Below are positions 1 through 8,298 of a stretch of 40,833 nt of DNA, one piece after another. Numbering within the stretch: position 1 is the stretch's first letter; the number at the start of each line of letters is the position of its first letter. The DNA is taken from assembly GCA_022843045.1 (NCBI GenBank), contig JALHOJ010000036.1, forward strand, positions 1 through 40,833, given 5' to 3'. This DNA is from Phycisphaerales bacterium (GTDB lineage Bacteria; Planctomycetota; Phycisphaerae; Phycisphaerales; UBA1924). The notes under the pieces were generated by a model. It saw only the letters and a program-made list of their open reading frames with translations. It ran no database searches and was not told the DNA's origin. Made by a program: the position numbers and the translations under genes.

Positions 1-677
1 TCCGGCGTGACTGACGGGCGAAGAGACGCAACGCGAGCGATTGTGTTCACCGCGGCGGGAGCCTTGCTGCTCCTTCGGTGGGAGTTGGCCTTTGGCGATG
101 GACCTTTCGGGCATCGACTTGGGCAGTTCGCGTCCACACCGAAACGCTTCGACCGTATCGCTCGACACACCTTGCTGTGCGGCCTGAAGGATCTGGCGGG
201 GCTGCCTCGGGTGGGGTGGGGTTTGAGGGAGAGGCGCGACGACTTTTGTCGTAACGCCACAGGTTCTATTCGTTCCTGTGCTCGGGGCGAAGCGATCGCC
301 TTTGAGGTCCGCTCTTATCCCAATCCACCGTCAAAGGAACGCCAGAGACGGGCCGCCAAGCTTGGTGGGCCGGGCGATGCGGTAGTATGACGTGGAAAAC
401 TGAGAACGCAAGAGGGGAGAGGGGGAACGGGGTCAGAAGCGCGCACAAGAGTGGTTGTTTGGTGTGATGCGCGCACAAACGTGGTTGTTCGGGGCGGAAT
501 CGCGGAGGGGCGGAGAGGGAGCGGAGGAACGCGGAAATCGGCAGGCGGCGGTGTGGCGAGCGCGTTGCAATTGGCCGCGAGTGTGATGGCGTTGCGGAAG
601 CCGGTTGGGCATGCTTGCGGTGATTCGCCACAAGCATCGCCGCCCAAAGCGGCGGCGAAGCATGTGGCACGGGTGGG
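1..677. other. Left-edge region without a convincing gene
   Basis: No reading frame here has a good start, Shine-Dalgarno sequence and protein-like composition together. The most protein-like frame is on the minus strand. It is open from position 330 to the left edge (about 110 codons after a TGA at 331-333), contains a stretch reading GVSSDTVEAFRCGRELPKSM, and has no usable start codon, so it could be a gene remnant or chance. A plus-strand frame at 7-390 has GTG/ATG starts but an arginine-rich, unrecognisable product. A short tandem repeat lies at 439-490. The rest looks like noncoding DNA downstream of the gene ending at 678. Confidence 0.4.
439..490. repeat. Two-copy direct repeat, 22 nt with 30-nt period
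   Basis: Positions 439-460 and 469-490 are near-identical copies of a unit beginning GCGCGCACAA and ending GTGGTTGTT, separated by 8 nt. No further copy was seen in the window. It might be a protein-binding site or a remnant of a longer array. Confidence 0.5.
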
Positions 678-1007
678 TTACTTCTTCTTGCTGCGATCGG
701 CCTTGGCCTTCTCGAGCTTGTCGAGGTCCGCTTGGATGACGGCGATCTCTTCGGCGGGAGTGTTCGCGCGCTTCATCTGGGAGAGGATGGTTGTGGTGTC
801 CTTGTAGAGCGCGTCAAACTCCGCGGCCGGCATGTCGACGAGTCGCTGGTGCTCGCGCTGCTCAACTTCGAGTTTGACGGCGTCGGAAGAGAGATACTCG
901 GTGCTGTTGTCGCTGCCGCCGATCGTTCGAGTGACGCCCCAGATGAGGGCACCGACAGCAAGGACGATCAGCGCGATGGCGATTGCCAGTTTCTTTTGAT
1001 TGGTCAT
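678..1007 (-). CDS. Small single-pass membrane protein, function unknown
   Basis: This 109-residue protein has a lysine-containing N-terminus, one hydrophobic segment at about residues 7-25 and a charged, helix-prone remainder rich in Glu, Lys and Gln, ending in a lysine cluster. It fits an inner-membrane anchor with a short coiled-coil-like domain outside the membrane. The ATG lies 17 nt after the stop of the prepilin-like gene upstream (1025-2122), so the two are probably co-transcribed and may act together at the envelope. No Shine-Dalgarno sequence is obvious, which suggests translational coupling. I do not recognise a family. The frame is convincing because its composition is protein-like and it fills the space after the operon partner. 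Confidence 0.75.
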   Translation of the reverse strand: MTNQKKLAIAIALIVLAVGALIWGVTRTIGGSDNSTEYLSSDAVKLEVEQREHQRLVDMPAAEFDALYKDTTTILSQMKRANTPAEEIAVIQADLDKLEKAKADRSKKK

Positions 1008-1024
1008 TGCGGGATTTTCGTCAA

Positions 1025-2122
1025 TCAGCTGCCGCCGCCCGGAATGTCACGGCGATTGAAGGTCCAATCCGGTCCGCCAGCGTAATTGCACCACTGGGTC
1101 ATGTCGCGGAGCTGCTCCAAGTTCTGCATCTTGACGCTGCCATCCATCTTGACGGTGACGGCGAGGCCGCCATCGGGGCGCTTGGGAAGGTGGCGAGGAT
1201 GGAGCATGCCCCAGGCGCTGGGCAGGGCGGTGCGTACGAAGCGGTTGCTGGTGTTGGTCCAGCCCCAGCCCAGTTGCATCGCGGAGTTGTAGCCGCCGCG
1301 ATTGATCGGATGGGGGCGGGGCGGGGCAACAAGCCAATGGCCAGGGCGGACAGGGGCGTTGGAGCCTTCGGGGAGACTTTGGCCCCAGCTCCAGAATCCG
1401 CCTTCGCGGGTGTCGCCGCCGCGGGCGGAGGCGAAGACCATGAGGCGGTCGCTGTAGCGGACGTCACCGACGTAGCGGACGTAGAACTGGCCGCCGGAGT
1501 TGGTCGGATTGCCGTTGGTGGGCAGGGGCATGCCCCAAGTCCAGATGCCGGAGGGCGGGAACTGGCCACGGAAGGCACCTTGGGAATAGGAGCCACCGAC
1601 GTACACGGCGTTCATGCCGAAGGTGGGGTGCCAGTTCATCGCGGCTTGGAAGGTGTCGGAGTTGTATCGAGTGAAGGCGCCGGCTGCTCCGCTGGGGGAC
1701 TTGGGCCTGGAGAGGAACTCGCGGAGCGTGTCAGGATCGATCTGAATTGCGTCCCACGGAAGGCCGTAGGTGCCTGCCAAGTACCAGGTCCAGACCTTGG
1801 TGATCGAACCTTCCATGCGCTTGTTGGGGATGGTTGGATCGATCGGATAGAGGCCGTTGGGGGCCTGGATTTCGTTGCCGACGGTGTGGTTCCAAGCCCA
1901 GTGCGGGTTGCCCGGCAGGAGCTTGTCGCGGCTGTCGATGTAATACGCCGAGTAGCCGACCATGGTGCTGTGGCCGATGGACTGTTCCTTGAGGGAGCGC
2001 GCGTAGGCGCGTGCCTCAGCGAGGCTGGGCAACAGCAGGCCAATGAGCAGCGCAATGACAGCGATGACGACGAGGAGTTCGATCAATGTAAAACCACGAT
2101 CACGCTTCGTGCTGCGATTCAT
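1025..2122 (-). CDS. Prepilin-type secreted protein with H-X-DG C-terminus (DUF1559-like)
   Basis: The 365-residue protein starts with a class III (type IV prepilin) leader: nine mostly polar, basic residues, Gly10, then FTLIELLVV with the conserved Glu at mature position 5, followed by a hydrophobic helix to about residue 32. PilD-like peptidase would cut after Gly10. The C-terminus carries histidines followed by a KMDGSVKM segment, a loose form of the H-X9-DG signature common in planctomycete pilin-like surface proteins. The ATG at 2122 is chosen because AAGGAG lies 8 nt upstream; an in-frame extension to 2275 would bury the leader behind 51 residues. It heads a probable two-gene unit with the small membrane protein downstream. 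Role inferred: secreted or pseudopilus-associated surface protein. Confidence 0.88.
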   Translation of the reverse strand: MNRSTKRDRGFTLIELLVVIAVIALLIGLLLPSLAEARAYARSLKEQSIGHSTMVGYSAYYIDSRDKLLPGNPHWAWNHTVGNEIQAPNGLYPIDPTIPNKRMEGSITKVWTWYLAGTYGLPWDAIQIDPDTLREFLSRPKSPSGAAGAFTRYNSDTFQAAMNWHPTFGMNAVYVGGSYSQGAFRGQFPPSGIWTWGMPLPTNGNPTNSGGQFYVRYVGDVRYSDRLMVFASARGGDTREGGFWSWGQSLPEGSNAPVRPGHWLVAPPRPHPINRGGYNSAMQLGWGWTNTSNRFVRTALPSAWGMLHPRHLPKRPDGGLAVTVKMDGSVKMQNLEQLRDMTQWCNYAGGPDWTFNRRDIPGGGS

Positions 2123-2206
2123 CGCCGACTCCTTGGCTGGTCCTGCTCCAGCCTTTGCCCCGTCTGCAGATGCGTTCTTCCAGAAATTCCAACCAGAGCC
2201 CACTGA

Positions 2207-2225
2207 TCGGCGGAGAGACCGCCGA
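2207..2225 (-). other. Stem-loop in the leader of the prepilin-like gene
   Basis: A perfect 7-bp stem (2207-2213 with 2219-2225) closes a 5-nt loop, about 85 nt upstream of the start at 2122. It lies between the putative promoter and the coding region, so it would be part of the mRNA leader. Its role is unknown; mRNA stabilisation or a regulatory leader are both possible. Confidence 0.4.
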
Positions 2226-2256
2226 CGAGAGAAAATGGGTGCTGTTTTACCGCCAG

Positions 2257-2286
2257 ACGTTATCCCACGTTTCACAATTCCGCCAA
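2257..2286 (-). promoter_or_regulatory. Putative sigma70-type promoter for the prepilin-like gene
   Basis: On the minus strand a TTGGCG (-35-like, 2281-2286) is followed after 16-18 nt by GATAAC/TAACGT (2257-2264). A TTGACA lies just upstream at 2290-2295. The predicted transcript would have a leader of roughly 125-130 nt before the ATG at 2122. TTGGCG with a spacer of 16-18 nt recurs in front of several other genes in this window. Confidence 0.35.
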
Positions 2287-2410
2287 CGATGTCAAGATAC
2301 CCGAAAAGCGGGTTGCTGGCAACAGATTCCCTGGATTTCCGCGCGGGAAAGGAGGGAGGCGAATCGCCCGACCGGATTTTTGACCCTTGGAGCGACTAGA
2401 GCGCTCTTTC

Positions 2411-2485
2411 AAGGGCCTAGAAGGCCCTTCCCCCCGCCCCCCGCCCCCCCCCGCTCCCCCCACGACCCACAGGCGGGACGCCCGT
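2411..2485. repeat. GGA-loop/GCCAC hairpin repeat, degenerate double copy
   Basis: A hairpin with an 8-bp stem (2411-2418 with 2422-2429, loop AGA) is followed by a C-rich tract and then a second, slightly mismatched hairpin around GGCG-GGA-CGCC at 2472-2482. The second hairpin ends 2-3 nt before the TAG (2487-2489) of the minus-strand gene. The GCCAC foot is degenerate here (GTGCTAC). It belongs to the dispersed family described in the findings and may double as a terminator. Confidence 0.65.
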
Positions 2486-2486
2486 G

Positions 2487-3386
2487 CTACTGGGGCGCGA
2501 TAGTCCAGGTGGGGGAATCGGCTTTGTCGGCCCAGAGGCGCATGTCTTCGAATTCGCGCCAGCCGGCGACGCCCACGTGGCCGTCGACGTACGCGACGAC
2601 GCCTTTGCCCGCGTGGCGTAATGAAACGAATCCGCTGTTGAGGCCTGGGAGGGGCGAGTTTTTGTCGTACGTCGTGGCCCAGCGGCGGCCTTGGGCGCTG
2701 GAGTAGTACGGGGGCTCGATGCGGAAGAAGCCTTCGGGGAGTTGGCCCAGTTCAACGCCTGGCGGCGCGACGCCTCGGGCGGAGCCGAAGGCCATGAGGC
2801 CGCTGGGGCGGCGGACGTCGGGGAGGCGGTCGATGTAGACGCGGCCGAAGAGGCGTTGGAAGAGCGGGTCGAACTGGCCCAGTTGGTCGCTGCCGCCGAC
2901 GAACGCGACGTTCATGCCCAGCGACGGGTAGAGGCTGAGCATGTAGGTGAGATCTTTGCCGAAATTCAGGTAGTTTTCGGGGTTGTTGGTCCAGTCGCGG
3001 AGTTGGGCGGGGTCGTGGTAAAGCCCTGCGAAGTCGTAGTTGAGATATGGCGCGAGGCGGAAGGGATACCGCTGAGCTTCTTCGATGCGGCCGCTCGCGG
3101 AGTTGAGACGTTGGCCGGTTGCGTCGCGGACGATCATGTTGCCGTTGACCATCGCGGGCGAGGCGATGCCGGTCAAGATGCGGTCTTTGTTGTCGGTGGA
3201 GTAGGCGTGGAAGGCGGTCATCACCTGCTGACCAGCGGCGATTTCGCGGGTCTGGCGGGCAAGGCCGCGGGCTTTGGAGAGGGAGGGGATGAGGACGGAG
3301 ATGAGGACGGCGATGATGCCGATGGTGACGAGGACTTCGATGAGCGTGAAGCCCAGGGCGGCGCGGAGTTGGCGGGCGGTGTGCAT
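2487..3386 (-). CDS. Prepilin-type secreted protein with canonical H-X9-DG motif
   Basis: The product is 299 residues from the chosen ATG. An 11-residue basic leader ending at Gly12 precedes FTLIEVLVTIG and a hydrophobic helix, the type IV prepilin pattern with Glu at mature position 5. Near the C-terminus a histidine is followed by exactly nine residues and then Asp-Gly (LRHAGKGVVAYVDGHVG), the hallmark of the planctomycete H-X9-DG pilin-like family. Longer in-frame starts exist (ATG at 3503, TTG at 3515); 3386 is preferred because it gives a normal leader length, but its Shine-Dalgarno sequence is weak. It is a separate unit from the similar gene at 1025-2122, with 364 nt between them. It is probably exported by a type II/IV-pilus-like system; ligand unknown. 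Confidence 0.85.
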   Translation of the reverse strand: MHTARQLRAALGFTLIEVLVTIGIIAVLISVLIPSLSKARGLARQTREIAAGQQVMTAFHAYSTDNKDRILTGIASPAMVNGNMIVRDATGQRLNSASGRIEEAQRYPFRLAPYLNYDFAGLYHDPAQLRDWTNNPENYLNFGKDLTYMLSLYPSLGMNVAFVGGSDQLGQFDPLFQRLFGRVYIDRLPDVRRPSGLMAFGSARGVAPPGVELGQLPEGFFRIEPPYYSSAQGRRWATTYDKNSPLPGLNSGFVSLRHAGKGVVAYVDGHVGVAGWREFEDMRLWADKADSPTWTIAPQ

Positions 3387-3530
3387 CGCGCCCAAGACGG
3401 GACAGGAGGCGCGGCGTGAGGGAGTGCCGGTCAAGGCTCGGAGGAGCCGCTGAACGGGGCACTTGGAGGCCACCATTACTTGGGGAACCACTGGATTTGC
3501 CATGGTTTGGCTCAAATTCCATCTCGAATC

Positions 3531-3547
3531 GGTGCAGTTGTTGCACC
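3531..3547. other. Small palindrome in a divergent intergenic region
   Basis: GGTGCA and TGCACC face each other across 5 nt between the minus-strand prepilin-like gene and the plus-strand dockerin-type gene. It could be an operator for either gene. With only 6 bp per arm it may also be chance. Confidence 0.3.
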
Positions 3548-3619
3548 AATGACGCGTTGTTCGTCGTAGGATACCGTCGTCAAACTGGATTTTTTCTCGT
3601 TTCGCAGGATTTTGGCCTG

Positions 3620-3647
3620 TTGGCGCGAGAATCTTGAAGTCTATATT
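3620..3647 (+). promoter_or_regulatory. Putative promoter of the dockerin-type gene
   Basis: TTGGCG (3620-3625) is followed after 16 nt by TATATT (3642-3647). The start codon is at 3661, so the predicted transcript would have a very short leader. The surrounding DNA (3580-3655) is visibly more AT-rich than the genes, as expected for a promoter. Confidence 0.35.
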
Positions 3648-3660
3648 CGGATCATCAGGT

Positions 3661-4767
3661 ATGCAATCTCAACTCTCCGCGATTTTTCTTGCTGGTCTTT
3701 GCGTCGTCCCGGTACTCGGGCAGTCGCCTTATCAGCGGGTGCAGAATTATGCGAGCCCGACGATTGATCGGTGGATGTATCCGTTTGGCGGAACGCCCGG
3801 GCAGGAAATTAGTGCGTCGATTTTCAGGACGCCTCTGGATGCGACGTTCAACGGGCCGGCGTTTGATGATCGGGATGCGGAGTTTGTGCTGGCGTTCAAC
3901 ACGGCGCCGGCGATTCAGGCTTTACGCGGGGTGAACTCGTATCGGCTGAATTCGATTCGGGTCAGTGTGACGACGAGCAACCCGCCCCGGTTTGAGTATG
4001 ACCCGACGTTTGACAGCATCACGACGACGTATGCGGCGACGGATCCGGAGTACACGGCGGATGGGGATGTCGGGAAGCCGGTGGAGTTGTTTGCGGCGGG
4101 GTATCGCAACGGGTTCCGCGCGGCGACGATCACGGAGACGATGCAGTTCGCGTTTGCGAGTCCGTGGCTTGAAGGGGTTCGCAACATCTTTCCGGCGAGC
4201 GTGAATGCGAACGGGACGAGCGGGGTGGATCTGTCGAACCAGGTTCGGGACCGGATCGAGGCGCAGCCGCTGGCGATCGGGCAGGTGGCGGGGCTGACGG
4301 CGGGCGAACTGGTGCCGCAGGGCAGCGTGATGACGTTTGAGATTGATCTGACGCAGCCTGGAGCGCGGGTGTACTTCCAGCGGGCGCTGGATCAGGGGCG
4401 GATCGTGGTGGTGATTTCGTCGCTGCACCTGACGACGGGCGGGCCGGGCGGCGGGGGCGGAGATCCGAACTATCCGGCGTTCTACACGAAGGAGAATCCG
4501 CTGAACGTGTCGATTCCGGTGGCGGCGACGCTCTCGGTGGACCTTGCGCTGTCGCCCAATGTGGACTTCAACAACAACGACAGCATTTACGATCCGGAAG
4601 ACATCGACGCGTTTTTCAGCGTGTTCAGCGAGGGGCCGTGCATTCCCGCGACGGCTGGGTGCGGGGACGTTGACTTCAACAATGATGGGTCGCTGTTTGA
4701 CCCCGCGGACATTGATGATTTTCTGAGTGTGTTCAGTGAGGGGCCCTGCAGCACGGGGAATTGCTGA
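3661..4767 (+). CDS. Secreted protein with two C-terminal dockerin-like acidic repeats
   Basis: The 368-residue protein has a signal peptide at residues 1-21 (hydrophobic core, cut near VLG-Q) and a large unrecognised beta-rich extracellular region (about 25-300). Two tandem repeats follow, at about residues 301-327 and 335-363. Each reads DFNNxxS..DPxDIDxFxSVFSEGPC, like one calcium-binding half of a dockerin. The spacing of Asp/Asn residues suggests Ca binding. This duplicated motif ending in Gly-Pro-Cys is typical of Phycisphaerae surface proteins and may be an anchoring or sorting tag. The ATG at 3661 is preferred over an upstream TTG at 3634 because it gives a clean signal peptide. The gene stands alone and its substrate is unknown. 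Confidence 0.85.
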   Translation: MQSQLSAIFLAGLCVVPVLGQSPYQRVQNYASPTIDRWMYPFGGTPGQEISASIFRTPLDATFNGPAFDDRDAEFVLAFNTAPAIQALRGVNSYRLNSIRVSVTTSNPPRFEYDPTFDSITTTYAATDPEYTADGDVGKPVELFAAGYRNGFRAATITETMQFAFASPWLEGVRNIFPASVNANGTSGVDLSNQVRDRIEAQPLAIGQVAGLTAGELVPQGSVMTFEIDLTQPGARVYFQRALDQGRIVVVISSLHLTTGGPGGGGGDPNYPAFYTKENPLNVSIPVAATLSVDLALSPNVDFNNNDSIYDPEDIDAFFSVFSEGPCIPATAGCGDVDFNNDGSLFDPADIDDFLSVFSEGPCSTGNC

Positions 4768-4772
4768 AGCAC

Positions 4773-4804
4773 GGCATTCGGGATTCGGGGTTCGGCATTC
4801 GGGG
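4773..4804. repeat. ATTCGGG-type short tandem repeat
   Basis: Four imperfect units of GGCATTCGGG/ATTCGGGG/TTCGGC are stacked. A closely similar stretch occurs at 32379-32400 and a weaker one near 24012-24040, always between genes. Function unknown. Confidence 0.6.
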
Positions 4805-5041
4805 CGGGTGACAGCTGCGGTTGTTCGCGCGGCATGCGCGTGTAGGCGGACCTTCACCACTGCGTGGTGAGGAGGGGCTGCGGCGTCGTTGCGTGGGTGC
4901 CGCGTGCGCGGCGATCCACGGCTATTCAGCTTGACGGCTTCGCCGTCGATGACGTGTTGCAACTTTCGCGTGGATTGAATGCCACGGCTGCTGATGACGG
5001 ACTTGCAGAGAAGCGTTGAAGGACTGGCAGCCCTTCGGACT

Positions 5042-5065
5042 CATGGCCTGGAAGGCCATGCCACG
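5042..5065. repeat. GGA-loop/CCAC-foot hairpin repeat
   Basis: CATGGCCT-GGA-AGGCCATG forms a perfect 8-bp stem with a 3-nt loop, followed directly by CCACGG. It ends two bases before the stop codon of the minus-strand DUF4340 gene (5068). It is a member of the dispersed hairpin family and a likely transcript end for that operon. Confidence 0.7.
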
Positions 5066-5067
5066 GA

Positions 5068-6318
5068 TCAGCCGGGCGGGAGCATCATGGGGGGGCGGGG
5101 TTGGTCGGTTGGGGGAGTGGCTGCGCCTTCGGCGGGGGCGAGGAGGTCTTCGAGGGTGGGAGTGAGTTGTTCGGCGAGGGCTTCGGGGACTTGGAAGGCC
5201 CATTTCGCGAGGCGGGTGTTGAGTTGGGCGGCTTCTTTGGCGGCGTCCTCTGTGCGCTTGGCGTCGAGGGCGGCGGCTTCTTGTTTGGCTTTGGTTGCCG
5301 CGGCTTCGTCGCCTCCCGGCGCGGGCGCTGGAGTAGTGGGCACGAGGCGGGACTGGTCGAAGGTGACGGTGATGTTGGTCCAGCCCTTGCCGTCCTTCAG
5401 GATCGTGCGGGCGGTGTAGAGGACGCCGTCGAAGGTGGAGAAGGTGCTGGTGATGGCGTTGGCGAAGTCGATGGTTTCGACTTTGGCGACGTCTTCAACT
5501 GAGAGGGAGGCGAGGGCGACGAGGGTGGTGCGGGTGGGGAGAGCGTCGGCGACGCGGCGGCCGGGCGGGAGTTGTTTGAGCACGTAGTTCTCGACCATCG
5601 GGAGGGGGCGCTCGATGTCGATGGGTTGGCTTGCCGGGCGCTCGATGCGGACGGTGTGGAATCGGTCGCCTGCGAGTTCGACGGGTTGGCGGGGTATCCA
5701 GTCGATGGGTTCCGTCGCGATGATGAAGGAGTCGCGGATGGCGTGGGACTGGGCTTCACCTTCGATGCGCACGTAGGTGACGGCCTTGGCGGGGTCCCAG
5801 TTGGCGGCGTCTTGTTTTTTGCCGAGGATGAGGCTGGCGATGGGCTGGTTGGAAGCGTCGAGGAGGGTGACGAGGTGGCCGGTGGGCGCGGGGTCGGTGA
5901 AGGTGGGATCTTCGACACCCAACTTGGTGTACCACTCGGGGTTGCTGGTTTTGGATTCGATCGTGCGGGCGTTTAAGACGCCTCGGACGAGGGTGCGGAG
6001 TTTGTCGTCGAGGGCGGGGTAGTTGTCTTTTTCGCTCACGCCCCAGGAGGCGGTTTGCTTGGGGCCGATTGCGACGGGGGTTTCGAGGCGGTTGAAGGAG
6101 AGGGTTTGGGAGCCTTTGCGGATGACGACTTTGGCGACGTCGGCGGCGCGGGCTTGGGCGGCGGGGAAGAGCAGGGTGCCTTCGAGTTGTGTGGCGTCGG
6201 GCGCGGATGCGTCGGTGGATTGGGGCTGCGCGCGCTTGGGGGCAGTGGTGGTGAAGTAGGCGATGGCGGCGAGGGCGGCGGCGGAGGCGGCGAGGATGGC
6301 GAGGGTTTGGGGCTTCAT
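5068..6318 (-). CDS. DUF4340 domain protein of a Gld-like ABC export operon
   Basis: This 416-residue protein begins with a single membrane anchor (residues 5-24, MKPQTLAILAASAAALAAI). A long extracytoplasmic region follows, in which an early beta-strand segment (DVAKVVIRKGSQTLSFNRLE) and the middle WGVSEKDNYPALDDKLRTLV match my memory of DUF4340. The tail is rich in Ala, Glu and Lys (residues 345-400) and ends in a Pro-rich stretch. DUF4340 proteins are usually encoded directly after GldG-like auxiliary subunits, as here (72 nt after 6391-8277), so it probably works with that transporter at the membrane. Biochemical function is unknown. The start has no clear Shine-Dalgarno sequence but gives a proper anchor at the very N-terminus. 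Confidence 0.85.
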   Translation of the reverse strand: MKPQTLAILAASAAALAAIAYFTTTAPKRAQPQSTDASAPDATQLEGTLLFPAAQARAADVAKVVIRKGSQTLSFNRLETPVAIGPKQTASWGVSEKDNYPALDDKLRTLVRGVLNARTIESKTSNPEWYTKLGVEDPTFTDPAPTGHLVTLLDASNQPIASLILGKKQDAANWDPAKAVTYVRIEGEAQSHAIRDSFIIATEPIDWIPRQPVELAGDRFHTVRIERPASQPIDIERPLPMVENYVLKQLPPGRRVADALPTRTTLVALASLSVEDVAKVETIDFANAITSTFSTFDGVLYTARTILKDGKGWTNITVTFDQSRLVPTTPAPAPGGDEAAATKAKQEAAALDAKRTEDAAKEAAQLNTRLAKWAFQVPEALAEQLTPTLEDLLAPAEGAATPPTDQPRPPMMLPPG

Positions 6319-6390
6319 GGGTGAAACCGGATTGGGAGTGTGGGACGTTGGGCCGGGGGCTTGCGCCCCTCGGCTCCTCTTGAGGGAGCT

Positions 6391-8277
6391 TTAGCGGAAT
6401 CGGCGGATGAGGGCGATGATGATGGCGGCGGCGATGACGCCCAGGGGGACGGCGGCGATGTTGATCCACTTGAGGGTGGTGCCGAGGTCTTCGATGTCCT
6501 TCTTGAGGTTGAATCGGACTTCGCGGAGTTTCTTGCGGGTGTCGAAAGCCTGCTGCTGGAACTTCTTCACTTCGGCTTGCTGTTCGGGGGTCAAGACGAG
6601 GCCGGCGGTTTTGTCGTCGCCTCGCTGGCCTTGGAGTTCGGCGATGCGTTGCTGGGTTTCCTGCAGTTCGGTGGCGAGGCGGACTTCTTCCTTCTGATAC
6701 TTCTGCTCGGCGAGGCGGCGGATTTCTTCGACCTTGGTGAAGGGACGGCTGGTGGTCTGGCGGGCACGGATCTGGATGAGGTCGTCGCTGCCGGCGAAGT
6801 TGTCGACGGCGGCGAGGACCATGTCGCCGTTGTTGGCAAGGCGATTGACCATGCGCATACCGGCGAAGTTCTGAACCTGGATCCACATTTCATCGCGGAG
6901 GAGATCGACGTCGGCGAAGAGCATGACGTTGACGGGGCCGGCGCTTTGCTTGAGCATGGCGGCGGCGTCGATCATGGGCTTGCCGTCGGCGTTGCTGGGG
7001 GGGCCATCGGGGAAGGCGGTTTTGGCGGTGCCTGTGAGGCGGGCGGCGAGAGTTTTCTTGTCCGTGCCCGGGACGAACTCGCTGAAGAGCTTGCGGGGGT
7101 TCCATTGGTCGCCAAGTTGCGAAACGGAGACGACGTTGGCTTTGTCGGTGGTGGAGAGGAGGGGGACGATTTCGAGAGGGGCAGGCGCGCCGTCGATTTT
7201 CTGGATGAAGCCGCTGGTGCCGAGGTTGATGGTTTGAGCTTGGCTGGTGACGGGGTCTTCGCGGTTCATCTGGGCGGCGCGGAGGCCCAGCCAGACGACG
7301 TAGGGGACTTGCTCCTGCTGGCCTCGCTGGTTGTCGATGACGCGGAGGGCGAGGTCTTGGTCGCCTGCGAGCAGGCCCTGGGGGACTTCAACGCCCCAGG
7401 CGGTCAGGATGCGCGTGAGTTCGCTGACGCGGGAGTCGTTTTGCTGCCAGGGTGTGCCGTCGGAGTCGGCTTCGCAGAGGGGATCGACGAAGAGCAGGAG
7501 GCGGCCGCCCTTGAGCACGAACTGGTCGATGGCGAGGAGTGCGCCGTCGTTCAGGCCCTTGGGGTGGACGACCATGAGGACGTTAACGTCGCTGGGGATT
7601 TCGACGATTGTGGCGGGGTCTAGCTTGCGGACGGTGTAGAGCTGTTTGATTTCGTCGAGCACCTGCCACTGGCGGACGGGCTCGGGCTGGCGGGTGCGGA
7701 AGTTGGTGCGGGCTCCGCCTTCGAGTTGGAGCGGGGAGATGTAAGCGACAACGGGCTTCTTGGGTGTGGCGAGGGCGGAGATGAGGCGGCTGATGTCGTA
7801 CTCGAGGAAGCGGTCTTTGGTGGGGTCGAAGATCGGGATGACTTCGCGGCTGTCGATGGTGTTGGTGCCGACGAGGCCCAGGAAGAGGTTCTCGCCGGTG
7901 GGGAGGGGAATGCCGCGGAGGCCGCCTTCGACGGCGCGGTCTTCGGCGTCGGAGTCGGGCTCGGGGTCGACGATGTCGAGTTCGATCTTGCCGCTTGAGG
8001 CGTCGCGGTATTGCTCGAGCATTTCCTGGACGCGCTTGGCGTAGGTCTGGACGTCGGGGAGTCCCTGAGCGAGTTTCTGGGAGTAGTAGAAGGTGAGCTT
8101 GATGGGCTCCTGCGGGCTCTGGGCGATGTTGCGGGAGCCGGAGGTCAAGGTGAACTGGCGGCCTTGGGTGAGGTCGAGCTTGGCAGCGCGCGTGGCGCGG
8201 CCGACGACGACGTTGGCGGCGAGGAGGGCGGCGATGGTGAGGAGGACGGCTAAGAGGAGTCCGAACTTGCGTTGCAT
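6391..8277 (-). CDS. GldG-like ABC transporter auxiliary/substrate-binding protein
   Basis: The 628-residue protein has one membrane segment at each end (about residues 5-25 and 600-623) and a large extracytoplasmic body. The N-terminal half resembles the ABC_transp_aux/GldG family: LDLTQGRQFTLTSGS at residues 34-48, then a thioredoxin-like region, then DFERGGRLLLFVDP-like strands (here LKGGRLLLFVDP, typical of the family). A Glu/Gln-rich helical stretch at about 520-590 is probably a coiled coil. It sits between a GldF-like permease and a DUF4340 protein, all on one strand with gaps under 100 nt. In Bacteroidota GldA/F/G are needed for gliding; planctomycetes carry homologues without known gliding, so the exported substrate here is unknown. 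Confidence 0.88.
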   Translation of the reverse strand: MQRKFGLLLAVLLTIAALLAANVVVGRATRAAKLDLTQGRQFTLTSGSRNIAQSPQEPIKLTFYYSQKLAQGLPDVQTYAKRVQEMLEQYRDASSGKIELDIVDPEPDSDAEDRAVEGGLRGIPLPTGENLFLGLVGTNTIDSREVIPIFDPTKDRFLEYDISRLISALATPKKPVVAYISPLQLEGGARTNFRTRQPEPVRQWQVLDEIKQLYTVRKLDPATIVEIPSDVNVLMVVHPKGLNDGALLAIDQFVLKGGRLLLFVDPLCEADSDGTPWQQNDSRVSELTRILTAWGVEVPQGLLAGDQDLALRVIDNQRGQQEQVPYVVWLGLRAAQMNREDPVTSQAQTINLGTSGFIQKIDGAPAPLEIVPLLSTTDKANVVSVSQLGDQWNPRKLFSEFVPGTDKKTLAARLTGTAKTAFPDGPPSNADGKPMIDAAAMLKQSAGPVNVMLFADVDLLRDEMWIQVQNFAGMRMVNRLANNGDMVLAAVDNFAGSDDLIQIRARQTTSRPFTKVEEIRRLAEQKYQKEEVRLATELQETQQRIAELQGQRGDDKTAGLVLTPEQQAEVKKFQQQAFDTRKKLREVRFNLKKDIEDLGTTLKWINIAAVPLGVIAAAIIIALIRRFR

Positions 8278-8298
8278 GGGGGCACCGATTGGGAGGGG

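Larger units (their letters stand above)
4768..5067. other. Repeat-rich intergenic region between convergent genes
   Basis: No gene is supported in these 300 nt. They hold an ATTCGGG-type repeat (4773-4804), a small hairpin GACGGC-TTC-GCCGTC near 4932-4946, and a GGA-loop hairpin with a CCACGG foot (5042-5065) that touches the stop of the DUF4340 gene. The flanking genes converge here, so the hairpins may serve as transcript ends. Confidence 0.55.

Noticed and set aside
7..390. Plus-strand reading frame of 127 codons at the left edge
   Set aside because: Arg/Gly-rich product with no recognisable motif, no Shine-Dalgarno sequence, and it overlaps an equally open minus-strand frame.
983..2206. 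Long plus-strand frame (407 codons) opposite the prepilin-like gene
   Set aside because: Shadow of the minus-strand gene: its product is Gly/Ala/Val-rich without motifs, while the minus strand shows a leader peptide, a Shine-Dalgarno sequence and an H-DG motif.
6340..7623. Plus-strand frame of 427 codons opposite the GldG-like gene
   Set aside because: Highly acidic, Gly/Glu/Asp-rich antisense translation typical of GC-rich genes; the minus strand is the clear family member.
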